This document shows, piece by piece, positions 1 to 6,175 of a stretch of 16,137 bases of DNA. Origin of the DNA: Chrysochromulina tobinii (Eukaryota > Haptophyta > Prymnesiales > Chrysochromulinaceae). Location of the stretch: contig JWZX01001778.1 of assembly GCA_001275005.1 (NCBI GenBank), positions 1-16,137 on the forward strand, written 5' to 3'. A program made the translations under genes and the position numbers. How positions within the stretch are numbered: position 1 is the first letter of the stretch; each line of letters opens with the position of its first letter. The notes under the pieces are model-generated. The model worked only from the letters and a program-made list of their open reading frames with translations, was not told the origin of the DNA and did no database searches.

Positions 1-109
1 CAAGACACTCGAACGCGGCGTTTTTTCTCGCGACTCCTAAAATGCGGAAAAATGAAACCAACTGCGGAAAAGTTTCGCCGGGGGGTTGGGGGGGTCAAGC
101 GAGTTGGCC

Positions 110-598
110 AGCCCAGGTGAGCCACGTGAGCCACGTGAGCGGGGGGGCAAGCGAGCCGGCCAGCCCACGTGAGCCACGTGAGCCACGTGAGCGGGGGGGG
201 CAGGCGAGCCGGCCAGCCCACGTGAGCCACGTGAGCCACGTGAGCGGGGGGGGCAGGCGAGCCGTGAGCGGGGGGGGCAGGCGAGCCGGCCGGCCCCAGG
301 TGAGCCATGTGAGCCACGTGAGCGGGGGGGGCAGGCGAGCCGGCCGGCCCCAGGTGAGCCACGTGAGCCACGTGAGCGGGGGGTTCAGGCGAGCCGGCCA
401 GCCCAGGTGAGCCACGTGAGCCACGTGAGCGGGGGGTCCAGGCGAGCCGGCCGGCCCCAGGTGAGCCACGTGAGCCATGTGAGCGGGGGGGTCAGGCGAG
501 CCGGCCAGCCCCAGGTGAGCCATGTGAGCCACGTGAGCGGGGGGTCAGGCGAGCCGGCCGGCCCACAGGTGAGCCAGCCGTCGAAAGCTTCACGTGAG
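110..598. repeat. GC-rich minisatellite, ~53-bp unit
   Basis: About nine imperfect tandem copies of a unit of roughly 53 bp. Each carries two or three GTGAGCCACGTGAGCC-type motifs (containing the palindrome CACGTG), then a run of 6-8 G, then GCGAGCCGGCC(A/G)GCCC. Copies differ by point changes (CACGTG/CATGTG, GGCAGG/GTCAGG) and one copy near 250-298 is partly deleted. The unit is close to a multiple of three and lacks stops, so long but meaningless reading frames exist on both strands (VSHVSHVSGG and LTWLTWLTW peptides). The array decays into scattered GTGAGCC remnants up to about 700. Confidence 0.93.
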
Positions 599-962
599 CC
601 ATGTCGAAACAAGGCAATTCTGAGCCAGAAGCTCGTGAGCCAGCTGTAGAATCGACACATACAACACAACACGTGAGCCACAACCAGGCGAGCGCACGTG
701 CGCCCACGTGTCTAGGCGCGCGTCAAAGTGGACCATGTCTCACGGTCTCGGGTCTGGTGGGTCCCACTCGCTTTATTACATGTACAAGTTGTCAAGGTAA
801 AGCAACGGGTCATGCCAGTATGCCGAGCTCTCCACAAATGCCATCCTCGGAGGACGGTCGAATGGATCCCGCCGTTTTCAATTCACAAGCCAATCGACGG
901 GACGACTCCTGGGACGGGCCCTCCTTGACCCTCCGACCAAGAATAACACCCCCCTCCAAACC
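599..962 (+). other. Leader/upstream region of the selenoprotein gene
   Basis: This stretch has no convincing gene. It begins with decayed minisatellite remnants (GTGAGCC at several places to about 700). A donor-like AAG|GTAAAG lies at 794-802, so a 5' UTR or short upstream exon is possible. The reading frame of the downstream gene is open from 801 (after a TAA at 798) but has no ATG before 963. The promoter probably lies here or in the minisatellite; no clear TATA box was seen. Confidence 0.4.
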
Positions 963-2243
963 ATGGAGTGCAATGAGGACGGCACATGATCCTACAAGCC
1001 GCGGCCAAAGCCCGCCGCGGCAGTGGTCCCCCCGACGCCCGTGGTCCCGACGCCCGCGGTCTCGACGACCACCAACAGCCTCGGCGACGCTCTGCTTGCA
1101 CAGCCAGCCCCTTGCAAGGAGGGCGCGGAGGGCGCAGAGGACGACGAAGCCGTCGACCAGAAAGGCATCATCATCTCCCTGATGGTCATGTGTCTCAGCA
1201 TCCCCGCGCTCATTGGCGCCTGATGCTGGCCTGCCCTCGTGATCGGGCTCGTGAGCGGAACCGTGTCCGCTTCCGCCCGATCGCTGGGGCACGTGATCTC
1301 TTTCTGGGCCACGTTCTTTCTTATGTTCGTCGTCTTCCTTGTGCTGGGCAAGGAGGTCTTCTTCGTCTCGGGCCAGCGCTATCACGCCCCCGCCAAGGAG
1401 AAGTACGGGCCACTCGGCGTCTTCTTCTTCGCAGCCCTGCTGATCATGACTGACCCCTCCGTGCACATGATGGGTGACTTAGGTTGGTGGAGGTGGTGCG
1501 GGAATAACCCGCAATTCGACCGCATCAACAGCACGAACTCGTGGCCGTCGCAGTGCGCCGGCTCGTCCACCCACTATGTGTGCACCATAGGCTGCTGCGT
1601 GTCGACGTGGCAAAACACGAGCAACGCGAAAGACACGCCGTACGCCTGGTTGCCGCCCTCGGCCGACTTCAGCCCGGGCGGACCGATCCCAGGCTCCTTC
1701 CTGACGCTGCGGCCGGATGGCACGGTGTACCAGGCACCAGGCACCACCGGGCCATTCCAGCTCTTCAGCGCCACTACCCAGCAGCCCCTAGTGTTCTACG
1801 AGACTGGCGAGGTCAATCCGCTCAATGGAGGCTACACGGCCGCCGAGTGCCCCAAGTATGGAGTCAACCCGATCACGGGCTACTGCTACATGACGGACGT
1901 GACGCTGCCGTACGAAGAGCAGCTCGCGCAGCTCGGCGAGTATGGCATGGCCCTTGCAGACCCTTCACAGCCATTCAACATGACCACCAACAACTACGTG
2001 TGCGGCTGTGACGGATGCACGCCGACCGAGGACTTTGCCCACCTCTCCGTCGTCGGCGTCTTCTCGGCGATCGTGTGCACGTACGTGGGCTTCACGTTGC
2101 TCGCGGTGGCCGTCGGCTGGAACGCCAACATCCATAAGAAGCTCAAGAAGTTCAAGGAGCAGTGGAACAAGCTGCGCGGTCTGCAGAAGAAACGCGCCGC
2201 GGCGCTCTCGAACGCAGAGTACACTGCCGCCACGCTGCCCTAG
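963..2243 (+). CDS. Predicted multi-pass membrane selenoprotein (UGA-Sec at 1221; possibly also at 987)
   Basis: No characterised homologue is recognised; it may belong with the algal 'membrane selenoprotein' (MSP) group, which I cannot verify. Starting at ATG 963 (context ACCATGG) the frame gives 426 residues and ends in TAG. It crosses TGA at codon 9 (987-989) and codon 87 (1221-1223). Codons on both sides of 1221 are strongly G/C-ending and hydrophobicity runs through it, so both halves look like one protein. Layout: Pro/Ala- and acid-rich N-terminus (1-67); a hydrophobic stretch 68-100 containing Sec87-Cys88; membrane segments at about 110-135 and 149-163; a large Cys- and Trp-rich domain (about 170-355) with potential N-glycosylation sites (NTS, NMT), suggesting a lumenal or external face; a last membrane segment about 361-386; and a basic, Lys-rich tail. 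A SECIS element lies about 180 nt past the stop. If only the second TGA is recoded, the N-terminus must start in an upstream exon. Confidence 0.82.
987..989 (+). other. Second in-frame UGA near the N-terminus
   Basis: With ATG 963 as start, codon 9 is TGA (Gly-Thr-UGA-Ser-Tyr). It could be a second Sec codon. Alternatively translation may enter the frame after 989 from a spliced upstream exon. I tested the only GT donor between the ATG and this codon (968) against the nearest AG acceptors (998, 1010, 1023); none restores the frame. Confidence 0.4.
1221..1223 (+). other. In-frame UGA, predicted selenocysteine codon (Sec87)
   Basis: TGA lies between GCC (Ala) and TGC (Cys) in an otherwise open, high-GC3 frame, giving Ala-Sec-Cys-Trp within a hydrophobic segment. 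The stop of this gene is TAG, while the other complete genes in the window end in TGA, so UGA is not globally reassigned. A matching SECIS lies downstream on the same strand. Confidence 0.85.
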
Positions 2244-2334
2244 ACGCGCTCAACGAGGGCGTCGAGCGTGGCGGTGAGGAAGCAGCCATGCGGCGCAAGT
2301 GGAAAGGGAGAAGGGGCGAGGGAAGCAGTAGATA

Positions 2335-2374
2335 AATCTGGCCAAGGGAGATTCTGAATCTGGCCAAGGGAGAT
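2335..2374 (+). repeat. 18-bp direct repeat in 3' UTR
   Basis: AATCTGGCCAAGGGAGAT occurs perfectly at 2335-2352 and 2357-2374, separated by TCTG. It sits between the stop codon of the selenoprotein gene and its SECIS. No function is evident. Confidence 0.85.
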
Positions 2375-2425
2375 CCAGAGCCTCCGGCAGGGCGTACAGA
2401 CACGACGGGTTGGGTACGGGGTGGA

Positions 2426-2520
2426 CGGTGGCAGCGACCTCTTCATGAAGCCTGCGCAGCAAATATCCCTTCCTGGGATGGCTGCGTTGGGTGGAGACAC
2501 GAGTCTCGCAGATGCCACCG
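2426..2520 (+). promoter_or_regulatory. SECIS element, form 2 (with apical helix III)
   Basis: This 3' UTR stem-loop directs Sec insertion at UGA. Base helix: CGGTGGCA (2426-2433) pairs with TGCCACCG (2513-2520); GCGA (2434-2437) pairs with TCGC (2506-2509); CTC (2439-2441) pairs with GAG (2501-2503). Core: ATGA (2445-2448) opposite GGAG (2493-2496), giving tandem G2447-A2495 and A2448-G2494. Helix II: 2450-2460 pairs with 2481-2492, including six consecutive Watson-Crick pairs CGCAGC/GCTGCG, one U-U mismatch and a bulged G. Exactly 12 nt separate ATGA from the AAA bulge at 2461-2463. Helix III: ATCCC (2465-2469) with GGGAT (2475-2479), loop TTCCT. Pairings were worked out by hand; no folding program was run. 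Confidence 0.9.
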
Positions 2521-3044
2521 CGATCCCGACACGGCGTACCCAACCCAATCCGCGTCGAGAGCTCGAGTCTGACACGCCAGGGACTCACCGGTCACCGCGC
2601 GCGCCAGACTTCCATCGCAGAACGCTCGTTAGACGTTACGGCGCGGAACTTCAATGTGCGTTGTACTTGAACTGCGTGTTTGAGTTGTACAAGTTTATAT
2701 ATCAACTTGTACTGTAGTTTATATATCATGCGAACGTAGTGAAATCGCGGTATACGATAGTACCGCCGGTGTGGTGCGGGTGCGCGTGCCCGGCACACCC
2801 CACACGCACAGAGTCAGGCAGTCACCCGACCGCGCCGCCGGGGGCCGTTGCGTTGAGATGTCGAGAACCCAACGCGCCACGGTCGTGTGAACCGAACCCG
2901 CGTGCCGCGAAGGAGACCCATAGACCGGACCCTGCACAGAGGGCGCGTCCTCGGGGGGAGGCTGCCTTGGGCGCTGTGGGTGCATGCAGCGCGGTGACCG
3001 GTGTGCCCGCAACTGTAAGGCAGTGTGTTCCCACAGGCAATGAT
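2521..3044. other. Convergent intergenic region with AT-rich inverted repeat
   Basis: Between the 3' ends of the selenoprotein gene and the GLTP-domain gene. It holds a perfect inverted repeat, GTACAAGTT (2687-2695) and AACTTGTAC (2704-2712), around TATATATC, in an otherwise GC-rich setting. AGTTTATATATCA appears twice (2692-2704 and again near 2715-2729). These could be transcript 3'-end signals. Nothing coding is convincing from 2720 to 3044. Confidence 0.5.
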
Positions 3045-4676
3045 TCAGATCTTTCGATCGTCTCGCAATCCAAACTCATCGAGCTGGGCCTGCACCATAT
3101 TGGTCACGCGCTTGGTCGCCTCTGAGCACTCGCGCAGCTCCACCAAGCAAGCCGCCATCCGTTCATCAGGCGTCAAAAACTCACCCGCCGCAGCTGCCTC
3201 CTTCCAGGCTTCCCAGCACGCGTCGAGCTCCATCATTTCCGAGGGCCTCAGCGCCATCTGCGTGAGCATCTCTTTACGCGAAGGCAGCGCAAGAAGCCCC
3301 GGCCGGAAGATGTTCTTCAAGACCCACCCGTGGTATGGCTCGAGCTCCAGCTCGTACGCTCGCAATCCAAAGGTACTTGATTGCTCAGAGCTCCTTTGGT
3401 CTGCAAACCCGTCGGCCACCGTCGTCCAGAACCGCTTCGCTCTCATCGACCAAAGGAGAGAGAGCGCAGCAGAGCCCTCCTTCAGCCGCGTCGGCTGCAA
3501 AACCCCCTCGGCCACCTCGGCCTTCAGAAGCTCGCGAAGCGATGAGGGCTGCCCATGCTTCAGCCACGACTCTCGCACAGCCTTCATGTTGCCTCGGTCC
3601 AGCTTCACTATAAGCTGCATGAAACCGCCGAGGTGCATCGAGAGGGTCGCCTGCCGCTCGATGGCGACGATGAGAGCCTCTACGGGAACGTCTCTGTCCG
3701 ACGAAGACGCGGAGAGCAGCTCCTTGTACCCGCTCCCTACGCCACCGACAAGCGTGACTGGCACTCTGGCGGAAGCTCCCGGCACACCGGCAGAAGCGGC
3801 GAGGTCGTTGACACCCTTGGCGAGGTCATTCGCGATGCCCAAGACGGACTTGGCGAACTCATCCGCAGACCTGGTCGTATCCGCCACCAACTTCTCGGCC
3901 GCCTTGGCCGTACCCTTAGCCAAATCTGACCCTGTGCCTTTGGCCAAATCGGAGGCCAAGTCGCCGATGCCTCCGGCCAAATCTTCGGCGGATTTGGCCG
4001 TGCCTTTGGCCAAATCGGAAGCGAACGTCTCGGCGGACTTCGCAGTGCCTTGCGCCATTGCTGGCAGGTCCATGTCCATGACGAACGAACGGAACTCGTT
4101 GATGTCGAGCTGACCTGAGCGGTCGAAGTCGTACTTGCCAAACAGTTCCTCGACGCTGTTCCCGTCGACGTCCGTATTCGGCGAGAAGATGAGACCTCGG
4201 CGCTGCTGCTTTGGCTGGGAGGCATCGGCCCTCGCCGACGAGTCAGAGCCCTCCTTCTTGAAGTTGCGCTCCGAGTCGTCGGAGGGAACGTCGGATACCT
4301 GCAGATCGGCCAGGTCGATCGGGCTCTCAAAGTTCGCCTGGAGCCCGCTCAAGCTTTTCGTGAGACTGCTCTGCACCATGCGAAACAGCGGGAAGCGTGA
4401 GTTTGAAAAATCTTCTTCGTGCTCTACGGGCTGCTCTTTGGTCAACTTGGTGACCTGTCCGCCTGGCTGAGCTGCCAATAATTGTGCAATGGTCGCCTCT
4501 GCCGCTTTCAGCTTCGCTTTGAGCGCCTCAATCTCCTTTTGCTGTGCCTCGTCCATGTGGACAGCATGCGATCGATGCACACTTACTACGGGTCTGGCAA
4601 TTGAAAATTGTGGCGCTAGGGCACTGCAACGACCGACGAGATGCAATAGCACGACGCCCGACACCCTCGCGAGCAT
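3045..4676 (-). CDS. Plastid-targeted EF-hand / glycolipid transfer protein (GLTP) domain protein
   Basis: Likely binds and moves glycolipids between membranes, with Ca2+ sensing; the plastid location is inferred. The start at ATG 4676 gives 543 residues. Residues 1-19 form a signal peptide (VSGVVLLHLVG core) followed by CSALAPQF, typical of a bipartite secondary-plastid presequence. Then a coiled coil (about 41-70), a disordered acidic region, and one canonical EF-hand loop at 183-194 (DFDRSGQLDINE). At about 205-290 come amphipathic near-repeats of the type SDLAKGTAKSAEDLA. The GLTP fold fills about 330-540: the sugar-binding Asp/Asn motif is represented by LDRGNMK (Asp360, Asn363, one residue shorter than in human GLTP), LLWSMRAKRFW carries the stacking Trp (409), and AYELELEPYHGW carries the conserved His (449). 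Single exon, stop TGA. Residue matches come from my knowledge of the family; no search was run. Confidence 0.85.
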   Translation of the reverse strand: MLARVSGVVLLHLVGRCSALAPQFSIARPVVSVHRSHAVHMDEAQQKEIEALKAKLKAAEATIAQLLAAQPGGQVTKLTKEQPVEHEEDFSNSRFPLFRMVQSSLTKSLSGLQANFESPIDLADLQVSDVPSDDSERNFKKEGSDSSARADASQPKQQRRGLIFSPNTDVDGNSVEELFGKYDFDRSGQLDINEFRSFVMDMDLPAMAQGTAKSAETFASDLAKGTAKSAEDLAGGIGDLASDLAKGTGSDLAKGTAKAAEKLVADTTRSADEFAKSVLGIANDLAKGVNDLAASAGVPGASARVPVTLVGGVGSGYKELLSASSSDRDVPVEALIVAIERQATLSMHLGGFMQLIVKLDRGNMKAVRESWLKHGQPSSLRELLKAEVAEGVLQPTRLKEGSAALSLLWSMRAKRFWTTVADGFADQRSSEQSSTFGLRAYELELEPYHGWVLKNIFRPGLLALPSRKEMLTQMALRPSEMMELDACWEAWKEAAAAGEFLTPDERMAACLVELRECSEATKRVTNMVQAQLDEFGLRDDRKI

Positions 4677-4895
4677 CGGCCCCGCGAGCTGCACACGCGA
4701 GCGCTTTTCGTGCTTGATTTGCTATTCGGATCTCGCATCCATAATTCGCAAGTAATTGACGTATTTTCGTCAAAACGCATGTGATCGGTTATCCTCAACT
4801 TCTTATGCGACCTCATTTCGGTGCGGACTACATGTAGTGCGGACGGCTCCTGACGTGTCTTCTTTGATCTTTCAGCCGCTTCTTCATCATTCTTT
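4677..4895 (-). promoter_or_regulatory. Promoter region of the GLTP-domain gene (with small palindromes)
   Basis: This 219-bp spacer separates two head-to-tail minus-strand genes. It carries a 6-bp hairpin TTGACG/CGTCAA (4756-4773, loop TATTTT) and a 12-bp palindrome ACTACATGTAGT (4827-4838) flanked by overlapping direct repeats GTGCGGAC (4821-4828, 4837-4844). These are candidate transcription-factor sites for the gene starting at 4676, or 3'-end signals of the upstream gene. Confidence 0.4.
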
Positions 4896-5780
4896 TCATT
4901 TCTGCAACTTCTTCTTGGGCGCCTCCTGCTTGTCCTCAGCCTCCTCCTCCGCCTCCTCCCTCTCACCATCCACCTCCTTGCCATCCTCCTCGTCGCCGTG
5001 GTACTCGTACATATCGACGAGCGCTTTCGGTACTTGTACAAACTCGAGCCGGCGCTTACCGGCTGGAGGGAGTTGGACGAGCATCGTGTGAAAGTGAAAG
5101 TAGCGGCAGCATTCGACAAGCTCAGGCGCCCAGCTGACTGCGGGCGCTAGGTCGTACAGTCCATGGCACAGCTCCGATATGCCACCCTCTGAGTCCACCT
5201 CGGACTCAAACGGCACATCCGCCTCCAACAGCAGCCTCGCCATGTAGTAGACTTCACACCAGCCAGAGGTAAACCCTTCATCCTCCACACAACCGATCAT
5301 GAGGGACTCGAGGTGGAGGAGCAGCGCGAACAGCACAGAACAAGGACTCCTGTGTCCAAGCCTCACCGTGCCCGAACTGGCGGCAGCTGGGTGCTGGGAG
5401 ACCCACTGCTTTAGTGCTCCTGCGGCCGTTCCGTCTCCGAGCAGGAAGTCGAGAACGGAACTCGAGCTTTTCTTGCCATAATGTACGGCGGCGCTTATGA
5501 AATTGACGACGAAATAGAAGGACTCGCCTGGGCTTAACGTTGAGACGTGCGCCTCCCACAGCGCACGCGCCGATCTCCATTGCTCCATGGCGGTCTCTCG
5601 ATCCGAGACGATACCCGCCTCACGCTCTCCTCTTTGGGGAAGCTGCGGGATGCCAAGCACCTGATCGTCATTCGTTATGCCGGAGCATTGAAACACTTCG
5701 GGTGTCTTCCAAGACGGGAATTCGTATGCGCCCGAATGTAGCGCGGCACGTGCGTCCACAAAGGACTCGACGGAGAGCAT
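4896..5780 (-). CDS. Hypothetical protein, acidic/basic charged C-terminus
   Basis: Family not recognised. ATG 5780 gives 294 residues, ending in TGA. The frame remains open for a few codons upstream but with no ATG, so this start is preferred. The body (about 1-245) looks globular and mostly helical, with a hydrophobic helix around FYFVVNFISAAVHYG and a Leu-rich segment (SVLFALLLHLESLMIG); it may be an alpha-helical repeat or solenoid fold. Several cysteines (CRYFHFH, CHGLYD, GWCEVYY) do not form a known metal motif. The last 45 residues are a charged tail, Asp/Glu-rich then Lys-rich (KKKLQK), probably disordered or coiled coil. No signal peptide. Codon use resembles neighbouring genes, supporting a real gene. 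Intronless as read. Confidence 0.7.
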   Translation of the reverse strand: MLSVESFVDARAALHSGAYEFPSWKTPEVFQCSGITNDDQVLGIPQLPQRGEREAGIVSDRETAMEQWRSARALWEAHVSTLSPGESFYFVVNFISAAVHYGKKSSSSVLDFLLGDGTAAGALKQWVSQHPAAASSGTVRLGHRSPCSVLFALLLHLESLMIGCVEDEGFTSGWCEVYYMARLLLEADVPFESEVDSEGGISELCHGLYDLAPAVSWAPELVECCRYFHFHTMLVQLPPAGKRRLEFVQVPKALVDMYEYHGDEEDGKEVDGEREEAEEEAEDKQEAPKKKLQK

Positions 5781-6175
5781 CACAATGAAGAGGGAGTTTG
5801 CGCGCCATCACCGAAGAGGTCAGATCATAGAACTTTCGCGGCCTATCTCCGTACCGGTAACGATCTCCGAAGCAATTTCGTGGCGACGTTTTTTCTGTTG
5901 CCTTCCTAAATCCTTAGAAAACTCTAGGCTCAACAAAACGTCCGATCATGCTCCGCGCGGATCGCCCCTGGCCCCCGTGCCGAGTCGTGCCGGCCTGTGG
6001 TGCCCGCGGGCCCGCGCGCACGTGACAGGCATAAATGATGAATGTGCCCTCCTTCGCTCGCCTCACCCTTACCTCACCCTTTGTGGTCCGCCCAATTGGC
6101 TGACGCCTGGGCCAATCGCAATGGACCCCGAGATTATCCCGAGATCGGCACAGCTCTCCCCACACGTAGCGAGCC
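5781..6175. other. Intergenic region, 395 bp
   Basis: Between the start of the hypothetical gene and the 3' end of the NAD+ synthetase gene. TACCGGTA lies at 5852-5859, about 70 bp before the hypothetical gene's start, and may belong to its promoter. At 6016-6038 GCGCACGT is followed by GGCATAAATGA, a combination that recurs at 15989-16014. No convincing gene. Confidence 0.45.

Noticed and set aside
110-598. CRISPR array
   Set aside because: The units are contiguous and diverge gradually, with no unique spacers; the surrounding genes are eukaryotic.
42-707. Long reading frames on both strands encoding VSHVSHVSGG or LTWLTWLTW peptides
   Set aside because: They are products of a GC-rich minisatellite whose unit lacks stops; both strands and several frames are open at once and there is no domain.
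601-1182. A + strand frame of 193 codons overlapping the selenoprotein N-terminus
   Set aside because: The product is Arg/Ser/Pro-rich low-complexity, and the other frame has the coding bias and membrane segments.
1221-1223. Pseudogene or sequencing error explaining the TGA
   Set aside because: There is no frameshift, the codon bias continues on both sides, and a detailed SECIS follows on the same strand. It remains a fallback if RNA data contradict recoding.
963-2243. Genome-wide reassignment of UGA to an amino acid
   Set aside because: Six other complete genes in the window end in TGA where their conserved or natural C-terminus ends.
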